Source of the DNA: Blattamonas nauphoetae
Taxonomy: Eukaryota; Preaxostyla; Oxymonadida
Direction of reading: 5' to 3'
Assembly: GCA_033064195.1 (NCBI GenBank)
Contig: JARBJD010000012.1
Location: 372,001 to 436,000 of the forward strand
Length of the DNA stretch: 64,000 nt
The notes under the pieces were generated by a model. The model saw nothing but the letters and a program-made list of their open reading frames with translations. It made no database searches and was not told where the DNA came from. Below, piece after piece: positions 24,901-37,200 of the stretch. The translations under genes were made by a program, and so were the position numbers. Each line of letters opens with the position of its first letter. The first letter of the stretch is position 1.

Positions 24901-27400
24901 CTTGTGTTGAATTCTGATCGCGTTCTGCATTCCGATCTGAATCGACTCGATCCAGAGCATGGTGTCTGTTCCTCCCCATTGATCTTCGCGGATCATCGTT
25001 TCTGAACCCACAGAAAACGAGATCTCCTTCTCGTTTCCAACGGGATTGAGGAATAATCCGATTGTCGATTCGAGAAGTTGCGGATGGGGTGATTTGACGG
25101 TGTGATCGCAGAAGAGGGTGTACGTGAAAGGAACAGAAATGTTGAATGATGGCAACGAAAGAGAGACCATGCGATTGTGATAGTCCGACAAAACGAGGGT
25201 CAGAGATTGTGCCCACTGGATGGTTTGCCCGTTGATCTCGTACCAGACCTCTCTGATGTCTGGATGCGAGCAGAGCAGACGAGACGAAGCCTTCCCTGAA
25301 TGTGTGTGGCGATGGAGCGAAGTGTTGTAAAGCGTTGGAGCAATGGTGACATTGATTGGAGGGAGATCAATTTCGATGAGAGTGGGAAGGATTGACACGA
25401 CCTGTGGACCCTTTTTCCGCTTTGGAATCTCTGGAGCGGGTTCAGGAGATGATTGTGGAAGGTATGATTTGACAATACCGACAAGTTGAGTGATGTGAGG
25501 GACAATGGTGAAGAGATTGAGCAAGTGAGATGTGATGTTGATTTCGAGTGGAGTCATTTGAGAGGAGATGTTTGAGATGAGGGCAATTGAAATGGCTGCG
25601 GTCGTCAGAGGCCATTCAGACGTATTTTGATTAGTTTCTTCCAGAAAATATGTTGATTGATCAATTCGATCAAAGTCCACTCGAATTGCGATGCTTGGAA
25701 CGAGAAGTATCGGAGATTTTGGGAGAACATTCCATGAAGATGGTTTTGACGTTGGCGGAGAGGTAGTTGCAGGTTTTCGACGACTGAACCATCGAATCAA
25801 TTGGAAACATGACAACAATACAATGCCATTTTGTTTGAGAGTGATCGATTGGTATGGTGTGTCCAGGTTTAATTGGACTTGAGGAAATCCATGATATTGA
25901 ATTTCACATTCTCTAACAATACAAACCAAACCATCTCCAGATATCGATACATGATTTTCTGCTTGTATTACACCGAAATCGCAGAGACAAATGGACAGTT
26001 CCGGTGTTGAAAGATGAACATTCCAGTGTGGGAGAAGTATCGGCTTTAGTGGGGAATCACCTTTGGATTCTGGTGTAATAGAACTCTGTTTCGGAGATGT
26101 TGATGGCATATTACTGTCTTGTGGAAGAAGAGAGAGAAATGCTGAAACTGAATCCGATGTTGATGATACGAGGTCATCTAAACGAGAAATATTCAAATAG
26201 ATCGAAAAATCGTGGAGTCTATGTTGTTTTACAGTTGTTAGTTCTTTGATAAGTCTGATCGAGAGGGAATGCCCATCGAGATGACCATCAATTGTGAGAG
26301 GATCGTGAAGAAGAACTGGTGATAGCTCATTTTTTGAATTGAGAATGATCTGCAGTTTTGAAATATTCGCAGCTCCACTCAGGCCATTCTTATCTGTGGA
26401 TACAGATAGCAACAGTGATTCGACAGAAAAGTTCATGATTGGTGATGTCAAAGCTGTGAGTCCTGAAATCGCGGAAATTCCAAAAGACAGAGTAATCCCA
26501 CCCTGAGTGATCACAACAGAAAACGAGGAATCCATTTCAAATAGGGTTTGCTTCAAATTGACGAGAGTAAGATCGATTGGATTAGATTTGTCAAGTACGA
26601 CGTTGTCCTTTATTTTTGGACACGTAAATTGAGCACAAAGAGGAAAAACGCTCAAATCTAAGAGATGATTATTGGCTTCTGTTGATATCGATCCTTTTAT
26701 CGATATTTCTTGAGTTTTGAGTTCTAGAAGTCTAATATCTTGTGACTGTGCAGCCGTCGAAGAATTAGAAGAGTATGAATTCAAAGAAATCAAGGGTATG
26801 TGTGCGTTTAGTGATGCTGTGTTGTGTTTTGATTCTTGTTGAAGGAGGTGGACGAGTTTTCCTGCGACGGTGACATCTTCGATTTGCACAGTCGTACTGT
26901 TTGTTAAAATGGAATAAATTGATCGTATAAGTGATAGTTTGAATGATGTCAATTTCGATGAAGATTGTTCTTGTTTAGGATGGCGATTTTGAGCCGATGA
27001 TTTCGGAGCGACGGCATTTGCCGGAGAAATTACTGATAAATCCGCCTTAAGTCCTTTGAGTTGCAGGGAGATGATGTTTGATTGATTGGAGGATGGTTTT
27101 TGTGAGACGAAAGTTCGTAGAATCGAAAAAAGTCTCAGTTTGATGTTTGCGGACTCTGCTGAGAGAGAGAACGTGAACTCATCTCTGGTTAAAGTGAGTA
27201 CAAGATTTTTGATGTTGTAAAATCCCTTTGACCTGAGTGAAATCTCGAGACCTTTGACAAGTTTCTTGAGAATGAGACCGAGAATTTGAGGGAGGAAGAG
27301 GCTGATGGAAATGTGGATGTGAGAAATGAAAAAGTTCAGACAGCAGTAGAAGGATCCCCCCAGAGATGAGTGTGAAGGCTATCAGCCCCACCGAAACCAT
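12913..27400 (-). CDS. Bridge-like lipid-transfer protein, Hobbit/SABRE/FMP27 type
   Basis: This giant gene should encode about 4,815 residues. The start is the ATG at 27400, followed by a 19-residue hydrophobic anchor. A 40-base intron (27302-27341) joins this to the rest in frame. The first exon supplies the N-terminal membrane anchor and exon 2 opens with the short basic motif and 'GFYNIKNLVL' strand typical of this family. The remaining 14.4 kb is one exon. Family members are rod-like hydrophobic grooves anchored in the ER that move phospholipids at contact sites. The C-terminal 150 residues look like the conserved end domain. Low-complexity Pro-rich inserts lie near residues 2230-2300 and 4050-4160, and a CPLC...H...C cluster sits mid-protein. 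BLTP1/Csf1 is the main alternative. The family class is fairly sure, the subfamily less so. Confidence 0.65.
14600..15240 (-). other. Proline-rich low-complexity segment of the giant protein
   Basis: On the minus strand this encodes a long run of PP, HPP, SRPP and PPPPL motifs, about 200 residues and nearly uninterrupted. It gives misleading open frames on the opposite strand. Such a stretch could bind SH3, WW or profilin-type partners or act as a flexible linker between groove segments; no specific partner can be named. Confidence 0.7.
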
Positions 27401-27595
27401 CGGAGAAATTTCTCCTTTTCAAAGAAATCTCTGTGACCGGATCAGACTTTACCATTATCGATTCAAAACAATTGAAAAAGAAAGACAAGATATGGATTGA
27501 TAAAAGTTCAAATTGAAGTGGAATAGAAAAACAATCCCAAATTCAGAGTGTCAAGATGATCATTCCCAACCTTTATTCCGATCCACCGTCACAAC
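27401..27595. promoter_or_regulatory. Divergent promoter region
   Basis: These 195 bases separate the start codons of the giant lipid-transfer gene (minus) and the small membrane-protein gene (plus). Both promoters and 5' UTRs must lie here. The stretch is AT-rich, and I see no clear TATA box or other named motif. Confidence 0.4.
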
Positions 27596-28416
27596 ATGTC
27601 GTTCGTTGTTCTATGCCGGATTTTTCAACTCTGCCAAGCAATTTCATCAACAACAGGCATTGTCGGCCGTAAGGACAAGATTATGGCAATAGTTCAGTTC
27701 TCTCCGATCGGAACAAACACGCCAATGTATACGTCGGCATTTCAGATAACTGTCGATGAACTATCATCAGGTCGTGTCTATGGTAGTATGTTCTCATTTT
27801 TGAGATGATATTCCCCAATAGTCTTTAACACAACATCAGCATCAGATCGAATCTGTGACACCACCCCAGATGGGACAGCGTGTAACTATAATTTCACTGC
27901 CTGCATCCGTACCAGCAGTGGGGACATTTGCACCGCGTCTCAGAGATGGATGACGGGCAGCGGCTCATCTTTGAGATACATACCGTCTCTTTTTTCTCTC
28001 ATCCATCTCATCAGATATTTCACTGTCCTTATCACAACTGTGAAAGGCAACATCACAGGTTTAGCATTCGAGAAGTCTACGAGCGGATGCTCCAAGTCTC
28101 ACCTCGACAGTATCTGCACAGCCCCCTTCTCGACATCAAAAGATTCCTGGCAATACCAACAAGTTCCAACTGTTTGGATCATTCTTTTGTCACTGTTCCA
28201 TAGTTTCATTTTGCTTGGGTGGGTACGGATAAGTCAGGAACAACTATGAAATCTGAAGGTCTGCTCATTTTGTTTGTGTAATATCTTCTAACATCATCAG
28301 GACAAGTCCTTTCCACTTACAGACTTTACTCAACCTCTGACTTTGGATTGGCTGTTGCTGACGAGGCAAAGGACATCTGGGATCGATTCAAAAAGAATGC
28401 AACATCTACCAGTTAA
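27596..28416 (+). CDS. Small single-pass membrane protein, Cys-containing ectodomain
   Basis: Proposed exons are 27596-27782, 27822-28232 and 28301-28416, giving about 237 residues. The first intron (39 bases, GTAGTA...AATAG) is clear. The second donor (GTCAGG at 28233) was chosen because it keeps the frame into the last exon, which ends ...AKDIWDRFKKN and a TAA stop. The N-terminus looks like a signal peptide. An ectodomain with about six cysteines follows, then a hydrophobic helix (TVWIILLSLFHSFILLGW) and a cytosolic tail of about 45 residues. A further in-frame 30-base pyrimidine-rich segment near 27990-28017 might also be an intron. I recognise no family; a type I surface protein is the simplest reading. 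Confidence 0.55.
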
Positions 28417-28685
28417 TACTAACCTCCTCTCTTCGTTTTATCACATCATACATTCTTGTTTTTCTGCTTGCCGACTTTTTTGAACATTTCATTTCTTGAT
28501 TCCCGAAAACCCTCCTTTTATTCATCGAATGACCGTCTGAATGACTTTCTGTTCACATGACTCAACAGACCGAGATTCGTGATCCAGATAACATTTGACA
28601 TGATTTTCTTCTCTGAGCTGATGCAAAACCGGCTGGATGTTACAGATGAACGTGATCGACCCAAGATTACCTGACCCAGCGTGGC

Positions 28686-29807
28686 ATGTCCGCATCCTTG
28701 CGTTATATCAAGGAAATTAGTTCAACTCATCAAGAAACTCAATTTTCCGGCTTGAATAATCTGTTAATCTTCGTTTCGAAAGGTTTTCCTTCTCTTCCAT
28801 CATCTTTTGAATATTTCCAGAAGAGCAGTGTCCATTTCATCAACTCTATTCAAATGGAACAATGATGCTGATTGTGCCTTTTCTAACACATGAAAATCCT
28901 GATTTTCAATCAATCGCACTCTCAATCCTCATCAACTGTACCTGTGCGCCTGAGCGGCATATAGATTCGCTTCTCGAACAAAACATTCTTGAAATTCTTG
29001 TTAAACTCTTGTCGTCTGACTCGTACTTAATCATAGGAAAGGTACTATCCATACTTGGGAATCTCTGTTCATCATCACAAAAAGCGATGAAAGCACTCTT
29101 ACCCATGAATCCTCTGACATTAATTTGGGAGTTTCTGACGGAGTCGCCAACCCTGTACTCGCCACATCCAAATTTGTGCTGGTTCATCTCATCTCTCTCA
29201 GTAAATCCTATCAGTGCGCTCGAAATCTCTGATCAACAAACACTCCTGAAATATCTGTGGGAATGTTCTCAACTTGAAAACTTTTCGATTATTCAGGATT
29301 CATTGTGGGCTCTCGCTTCCTTTCTCGATGATCAGGATCTGATCACCATATTTTCGAGTGTCGCAAATCTGTTGAAACTTGTCGCCTTTCTTGGGTTTGT
29401 TTTCCTCTATCGTTCATTCTTCCTTCATCAAAACTATCCTTGATCATTTTAGGAATGACTGTCTTGAGATATCACTTTCAGCACTCAAAATCTGCGTCAA
29501 CATTTCATTTGGATCAGATATTCTCTGCGTTCAACTCGGACAAGCAGATATCTACACACAACTTCATATGCTATTGCAAAATGATAGCGTTCAGATTATT
29601 TCTGAAGTGTGCATCATTTTGGGGAACATGATAAAAGCCTCTTCACAACTCGCCATATTATTCCTCAACTCAGACATTCCATTTGATCTTCGTGACATTA
29701 TCTGTCAAATCCCCCAGCTGCAGTGCAAAAATCAGATTGTTGAATTATTCTCAACTTTTCAAACACTGTATCCTGGGTTGGAGATCCCATTCAGTATCGA
29801 AACATGA
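28686..29807 (+). CDS. Armadillo-repeat protein, importin-alpha-like
   Basis: Exons 28686-28782, 28821-29394 and 29453-29807 join in frame to 341 residues. The introns are 38 and 58 bases with GTTTTC/GTTTGT donors and TTCCAG/TTTTAG acceptors. The start ATG at 28686 gives a smooth N-terminus (MSASLRYIKE). The protein is a string of about 40-residue helical repeats with the leucine/isoleucine spacing of armadillo repeats, including ILGNLCSSSQ- and ILGNMIKASSQ-type helices as in importin alpha and beta-catenin. No importin-beta-binding Arg-rich N-terminus is visible and the Trp/Asn array is weak. It could be a divergent nuclear import adaptor or a generic ARM scaffold. Confidence 0.65.
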
Positions 29808-30120
29808 ACTGCAGTCAATCGTCATCCGCTACAGACAGCAGAAAATGGTGGTGAATGACAGAGAGTCAACCTTGAGGAGATTCTGATCCTTTTATTCGTT
29901 CAAACACGTGGTACACAAACCTCACTTTCATCAGACTTCAACTTTCCCAGGATATGTTTTCTATGAAACATCAGAAGATAATTTGTTAAAGATGTGTTCA
30001 AAGGATGCATTAATGTCGAGCCAGAATGTTTTCAACACAGTCTGAATCTGACTTTTCTCTGATGTTTCATCTTGGAATAATGTTAGATTTTGCATGAGAT
30101 GAGGATCCACAAACAATATT
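29808..30120. other. Gap between convergent ARM and UMP kinase genes
   Basis: This holds 313 AT-rich bases of 3' spacer. A 64-codon minus-strand frame (29961-30155) overlaps the kinase end, but it has no family resemblance and the kinase already ends with its expected C-terminus, so I treat it as non-coding. Confidence 0.45.
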
Positions 30121-30869
30121 TTATCCAATCGTGGTCCCGATAAAAGTTTCCCCAAGAAGACATTGCTTCATATTGTCAAGATTGCTTCCATCCAAAACGA
30201 AACATGTTATGTTCTCTTCTTTCAGGATTCCCGCTGCAACTGGATCAATGACAGTATTGATACCAGGTGAATGGTGTGTCCCGACGATAGAAATGAGATC
30301 GTCATGGGTTATTTTCTCAAGCATTGGGAGGCCTGGAAATTCCTTTGGGTTTTTCGCATAAACACCAGGGACATTCGTTGCATTAATCACCTTCTTGCAG
30401 CCAATAGCTCGAGCAAGTTTCACACAGACAGCATCTGTTGTCTGGCCTGGATGAGTCCCACCCATCACAGTGAGAAGATTGGGCTTGACTGACTGGGATT
30501 CGGTCTCAGTTGGAATGGTTGGATTTGCTAAATCTCCAAGAGCACATTGGAGAAGAGATGCATTCATTCTTGTTCCCCATATTCCAGCGAGATCGCACTG
30601 AGAGGCATGGTAATGATCAACTACGAATGGATGGAAGAAATGAAGCATGCCCTGTCATTCAACTCTTGTTCAGAAAGACCACGTGATGTCGCTCGAAGGG
30701 CTCCAATATACTGACGAGCAATTGCTCCACCTCCGACGACAACGTGAACATGGATGTTCTGTTTGTGGAGTTCAGCAAGCATATCGGCGATTTGATGCAC
30801 ATAATCAATATTTGGGGAAGGCGTCGCAACCAGACTTCCGCCTAATGAGAGAACTACTACGTCTGCCAT
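30121..30869 (-). CDS. Archaeal-type UMP (uridylate) kinase
   Basis: It transfers phosphate from ATP to UMP to make UDP for pyrimidine nucleotides, in the cytosol. It belongs to the amino-acid-kinase fold, not the P-loop UMP-CMP kinases usual in eukaryotes. Exons are 30651-30869 and 30121-30597, giving 231 residues, the usual archaeal length. Visible motifs in order are SLGGSLV (about 7-13), VGGGAIAR (about 47-54), GIWGTRMNA (about 79-87), MGGTHPGQTTDA (about 117-128), NATNVPGVY (about 140-148), INTVIDPVAAGI (about 176-187) and a C-terminal GTTIG. The match to archaeal PyrH is closer than to bacterial PyrH. The 53-base intron has GC-AG ends; splicing there restores the continuous motif order. 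The start is the ATG at 30869; an earlier GTG at 30908 is rejected. Confidence 0.85.
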
Positions 30870-31235
30870 GGCTGTGCAGTGGGAGAGCGAAATGATCACA
30901 GACCCCACAAGTGAACATCATCGTGGAGATGGTGTAAAACTCGACTTTTCTGTACCACCATTGGTCCTGTTTAAACTGTCAATCCATTTTTTCTTCTGAA
31001 AATATACATTTCGTTTGTTCTTTATGTTCACATCCAGATCATTTCCTTAATTATTTCAATCCCGTTGTGGAAAAACTTGATTGAGCCTCGTTTTCGATGT
31101 ATATTGTTTTCTATTACGTTTTAACTCTTATTTTGTCACTTTTTCTAGGACTGTAAGGCAAAGAGGTATCGTATTTTGTCCAAAACATCAACTTCTCACC
31201 TTATTCTCTTCTATTGTCTTATCTTGGGGAATAAC
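30870..31235. promoter_or_regulatory. Divergent promoter region
   Basis: These 366 AT-rich bases lie between the UMP kinase start (minus) and the proposed start of the axonemal gene (plus). A long plus-strand open frame with a TTG start overlaps it, but its sequence is hydrophobic and unlike its neighbours. No motif is recognised. Confidence 0.35.
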
Positions 31236-34200
31236 ATGTTCAACTTCAATTTTTTCAAATCAGATCTTCTCGATCGATCAGGGGTTTGTTTATTGTTCCA
31301 GAATCATTGTACACAACGTTTTTTCACTCTGACATGATTTTCTCTCTTTTCTCCTGATTGGCCGAACAGACTTACATTCCAGACCGAGAACTTGAGTCTC
31401 GTAAGAGAAGAATTCGAGAAGTGCAACAACAATTCCAAGAACACAACGAAGTACTTGATTCTCGCCTCACGAAAGTATCTTCGTCCATTACCTCTCTCAT
31501 TTTTAATCTATTCCAGATCACAATTCTTCGAGAGCAATATGAGATCCTTTGTGATGAAGAGGCAGATATTGAAAAGCGCCTACAGGAGAAGAGCTTCAAC
31601 GCCAGCTCCAACGATCCATCATTCAATTTGCTCAAAGCACAATGGGAAAAGAAAACAAGACAGAAGAATGAGAAGCTGGATGAAATCATGATTGAAGAAG
31701 CACATCTTGAGAAAGAAGAAAAAGGTACATTTCTCTGAATGTTAGCATCTTCGTAGTTCTTGTTCCTGGACTGACAATTCTGCAAGAAGAAAAAGATGTG
31801 GAGGATGAATTGGTTTGAATGGATCATCTAGCTCATATTTCTGGTGTAGGATAAAATTCATGCTCACCACGCTGAGTTAGCTGAACGGAGACGAAGATCT
31901 GAACTAAGGCGAGCAGATATCCACAACCAGAAGCGAGAACAACAAAATCAAGAAATTGACAACATCATTGCTGATGCTATCCAGCGTGATATCAAACAAA
32001 TCAAAGATGCGCAAAGAGTTTGTCTCTCCCACACAACATTTTATTCAACTTTTCTAGGCATCAGAGGAAGCTCGCCGACGCCTCCGAGAGTATAAAAGCA
32101 AAGAAATCAAAGGTATCACGGATTCTCTCCAGAATGAGGAACAAGAGAATGAAAAGCGAATCAAAGCCATTCTCTCACTAAAATCCAACATTGAGCAAGT
32201 CAATAAAGGATTTCGAGAAAACAAGCAGCGAGCGTATGCTTCTTTTCCTCATTCATTGTTCTTCACACAGCGAGGAGAACCGACGCAAGAAGGAAAAGCA
32301 ATTCCAAGCTGAGAAAGATTCTCTCACCAAAGACGGTCTTAATCCTTATGAAGTTTTCAGACGTCGCGAGCTTCATGCAAAACGAGACAAAGAGCAGGCG
32401 CGTATCGAACAGAGCATCGAAGACACCAAATCCAGAATCGCTGAAGAAACCCTCCGAGATCGGAAGCGATTTGCGAAAGCAGAACAAAAAGCTGAGGAAG
32501 CCAAACAATTTGAAAGAGAGTACATGAAAGGAATCGGTCGTCAGGCCCAATTTGCGAAAACAGAAAGCTACATCCAGGGTCATGTGAAGGGAGGGGCAGG
32601 TGGGGAGGACGGTGTCGCCCAGTACCCCTCCCAATACGTCGATGTCACCCAGCGGCTGAAGAAGCACAACCTCGATCAAGCTCTCGTCACTCAAAAGATC
32701 GCCAACCACTTTGCGGACATTCTCGATAAGAAGACGGATCAGGAAAGCGAGTCGGAGAGCGAGGACGAAGCAGCGGAGGCTGTGAAGAGCAGGGCTTTTG
32801 TGAAGGCGGAGGATCGTGGTCTGTGGGACGACGATCAACAGCTGAACACTCCGGAGAAACTGGGACAGACGCGGTCGCCGCAGAAAAAGGAAGAGTCGAA
32901 GTCTCTGCTCAGCCAGCTCAACAACGCGCAGATGAGAGGCATTCATCAGATCCTGTTGGGTGAGCTGAAGCAAATCGGGGGATCGTCAGTTGGAGACGAG
33001 TTCGACAACGCGGATTTGGGAGAGTTGATGGAAGAGATTGTGAGGTTGAGCACGGGGAAAGGGAAAGAGACACAGAAAGAACAATCGGGTGATCAGAATG
33101 TGGATGGACAGACAACAACTCAGGAAAGTGTGTGTGCCTCTCTCAACCCAGACGACGCCTCACAGATCATCACGTCACTCCCTATCTCGTTCGCGTCTCG
33201 TGTGAACATCGGAGAGATCGCCCACAACTCGCTCCACTCCGACACTGCTTCAACGAAGACCAAGGCGACCACAATGACATCGTCCACACTCAAAATGAAC
33301 GCCACATCACGACCAGACTTCCGAACGATTGTCGACCCGTACAAACACCTCAAACCCAAACCCCCTCCTGCCAAGCCACATCAGACATCCGTCCCTCCGC
33401 CTTACGTCTCAACACCGTCGACCGTCGTCTTCAAAGACTTCTCTGTCAACACAAACTCGATCTACAAAGCAGACTTCACGATCACCAACGTCTCCAACCA
33501 GATCAACTCGTTCAAACTCCTCCCACTTCCAGCTGAGGCGTCGCCTTATTTCGACATCTCGTTCGCTCCGCCCGGCCATGTCTCTTCCGGCATTTCAACA
33601 GTCATCCACATCACATTCACACCGGAACTCAATGAGGACCTCGCCTTCAGCATTCCCTTCTCAACTGAAGTCGGCGGGGGGTTCTCTGTTCCCGTCCGAT
33701 GTCTCCGGAAGCGCGCTGTCATCACCGTCCAACCGTCACTCACATTCTCTAAACTCAGCGCAGAACAAACCAAACAAAAACGAGATTTGACAAAAAAGGA
33801 AGTTCGGGACCGAAACCCAAAGCCACAAATCATCTCACCGTCCGCCCTGACCATTGCACCAGTCATCCTCGGCGGGGTGGGAAAGGCAACACTCACTCTT
33901 TCAAATGAAGGAGCCATCCCTCGGAACTTTGTTGTGGCTGGGGTGGAGATGGTGGATTGTGTGAACGACTGGATTGAGCAGCGAGAGATGAAGAGAAGGC
34001 AGGCCGACGAGGAAGCTGAGCAGGAGCGGATGAGACAGGTCAAGGCGTCTGACAGCCGAGGCGCGTTTGGATCGACAAAAGCGAATCGAGAGACGGAGAA
34101 TCTTCGCAAGACACAGCTCACACATGGAACACAAACTGAACGCTCCGTTATCGACGCTCTCCCGCTCTGCTCAGAATCCCCGAGCTTGTTCTTCTTTCCG

Positions 34201-37200
34201 GCTTCTGCCGAGCCAACCGACAAGAAATCACTTCTCCACAAACCAAAGAAACCAGCGGCTCTGGAAATGCAGGAGGAACTTCTGATGAAGAAGACGATGC
34301 GAGGGAGAGTGACTGGGAGAGGATTTGGAGTCGGACGAGGAGAAGAACTGGAAGGAGAGCTTGGTGACCAGCCAATCGAAGAAGTGGCAGAGGAGGAGCA
34401 GGCAGAGATCGAGGAAGAGGAAGAGCCAGACTGGAGGAATCAAGTCCAGCAGGAGGAAGCGGATGAGCAGGACAGAGGAGAAGAATCAGACCAACACTAC
34501 TCTTCCGAAAACGAGTCCCAAATGGGCAAGACGTACCTCTCCAAACAGCAAACGATGTTCACAAACAGGGAGAACAGTCATTGGACATCAGTTGTGTCGG
34601 TCAGCACGCGATTTGGTCGGCTCAGTCCATACTCGAAAAACTCAATCACATTTCGGTTTGAGCCGAGAGTGGTTGGGAAGTTCAGAGCGTTGCTGGAACT
34701 GCGATTTGAAGGAGATGGGAAGGAGCTCAAGGAAGAGCCAGAGAACCCGGAGGAATATGACAACAAAATGAAAAAGGAGGGACTGTTCGACTGGAGGCAA
34801 GAGAACCCCGATTCCCCTTTCTTCGCCCCTCTCCCGATCTCCACTGGTTCGGTGTATGTTCTCGTGGAAGGGTCGGCTGTCGACTGCCCCATATTCCTCT
34901 CCACGCAGATCCTCGACTTCCACACCTGCCACCACGACATGACTTACAAAGATTCTGTCATCGCCCTCAACCGAGGAAAGGTGGCGCTGCAGTGCAAGAT
35001 GGAGATCCCGACGTCTCTCGAGCACTTTCTGACGGTCACACCACAAGTCGGATTTTGCCAAGCCCCGCCGGCGGATGGGTTGGCGTTCAAATTGAAGTTC
35101 AAACCAAACCACACCATCCTCGACTTCCTCCCTCCACACTTCGTCGACAGGGAGCAGAGTCTTGTTGAAGTCCCAATCAATGTTGTTGTCCCTGATCAGC
35201 CACTTCCTGCGACCTTTCTCTTCCGTGCCACCATCGCATCTCCTGAAATCTCGTTCTCTCTTCCTGCAGCAAATGATGGTACGCCAGCCAAACGAATCAC
35301 ATCGCTTAACTTCGGGCCTTGTCCTGATGGAACTCGTGTCACAACTCCCATCGCAGTCACCAACCATTCCCTCCTACCCCAACGGTTCGGCTTCTTGCGT
35401 CTCCCAAAAGAGATCAGTGTCAGTCCCAACTTCGGTGTTGACCTTCTTCCAAAAGAGACCCGCGAAATCACCCTCACCTTCTCTCCGCTCTCTGCCACGC
35501 CTTTCAAGACTACTCTGATCTGTTCGACAGACACCGGAAACGAGTATCCTCTCACCGTCACCGGCAGCGGGGTCACCCTCCCTCTCAAAACGACTCCTTC
35601 GGCGGTCGATCTTGGAATGGTGCAATGGGCTGACACTGCAAAAGTGCGACTCGAACTCGATTTTGCGGAAACTGCAGAGAAGAAGACGAAACCAGAGACA
35701 GATGAGATTGGAAGAGCAAAACCGGGGAAGAAGCCAGTCGTTAAGAAGGACAACGAAGACACGTACATGTTCCACTTCATCTCACCGCATCCCTCTCTCA
35801 CGATCACCCCCACAACCGGCACCATCACCCGCAACAAGCCTCAAAATGAGCCACGAACACATGGCCCTCTCTCCACAAGCACCTCATGCCCCGTCCACAT
35901 CTCGTTCTACCCATCACTGATCCCTGAACTGCAGGAGTCGGTGAATGCGTTGTATGGCATTCAGACCGAAGCTTCTCCCGAACAGGACAAGCTCAATGAA
36001 ACACAACAAGTTTCGGTCTCTGACGACGAACAGAGTTTGAGTGAAGCGGAGGCGAAGGGGACGAAGAAAGCGAAGAAACCGAAGACACCAAAAACACCGA
36101 AGAAGGGAGCGAAGAAAGAGACAGCGAAAGAGAAAGAAGAGCGCGAGAAGAAGGAGCGAGAGGAGGAAGAAAGACTGCAACGAGAGGAAGAGGAGCGACT
36201 CCAGAAAGAAGAAGAGGCGAAGAGAGAAAAGCAGGACGAAAAGGAGAAGGACTCGATGATCGGCCTCTGCCAAGCTGAAAAGGCACTCTTCGCCAAGTTC
36301 CTCTCACCCGAGTCATTCGGCGAGAAGCCTGAACCAACCATTCTGACGGAGCTCTACACACAACACAAGGAGCTCACGTCCAAAGTGGAACAAACTCCGT
36401 TCCCACGCGAGTTTGCGAACACAACACACACGTTCACTATCGCCTGCTTTTACATCAGAAAGGACGAAGCTCTTCGGAGAAAGTCGCTTCGGATAGATTC
36501 TCTGTCGAAGCAGTACTCGGACAAGGCCGACGAAGAACAGAAGGAGCGATTTGAAGCACCGTTCAGCAAGCCAGACCTGTTTGGAGTGATGCACATCACT
36601 GTTCGCGTCACAGCCACTGCTCCGCTCCTCCGCGTCATGAAAGGTGCCCAGTTGGTGATCCCCGACCCAAAGGCAGACGCCTCGGCAGTTCCTTACTTCT
36701 TGATGGACTTTGGATGTGTTCCTGTTGGGACTCACACACAGCGCACAATCACTCTCCAAAATGTGTTTGCTGATCCAACAGCATCTCATCAATCATCGAC
36801 ACAATCATCGCCCTTCGCGCACACTGTCCACGCCTCGCATCTTCCTTCTTTTCCTCTCACTCTCTCGACCAACACTCCCCTCTCTCCCGATGGACCGTTT
36901 TCGTTCGGCAGAGCCCTTCGCCCGATCGCGTGCGGAGGAGGAACGACCGACGTGGTGATTGACTTCGCACCCATCAACGGGCGAAGAACAGCCGAGCTGA
37001 TCTGCTTGGAAACACTTCCTCTCTCCGTCGAGCAAAGCGACGAGTCTGAGCTCGCATTCGATGAAAACGGTCGCCCGATCAAAACACATCCACAGCAGAA
37101 AAAGAAGAAAGAGAGGCAGGTTCCTCCGAAGCTCACGAATGGCATCCATCTCAAGTTGGTTGGGACAGGCACAGCCCCGCTCTTCTCCGTCATCTACGAA

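Noticed and set aside
26952-26952. Start of the giant protein at 26952
   Set aside because: The codon is TTG and the frame continues upstream to a 40-base intron and an ATG at 27400 that supplies the expected membrane anchor.
31081-31332. 83-residue plus-strand frame before the CFAP74-like gene
   Set aside because: It begins with TTG, is hydrophobic and AT-driven, and covers the proposed first exon in another frame.
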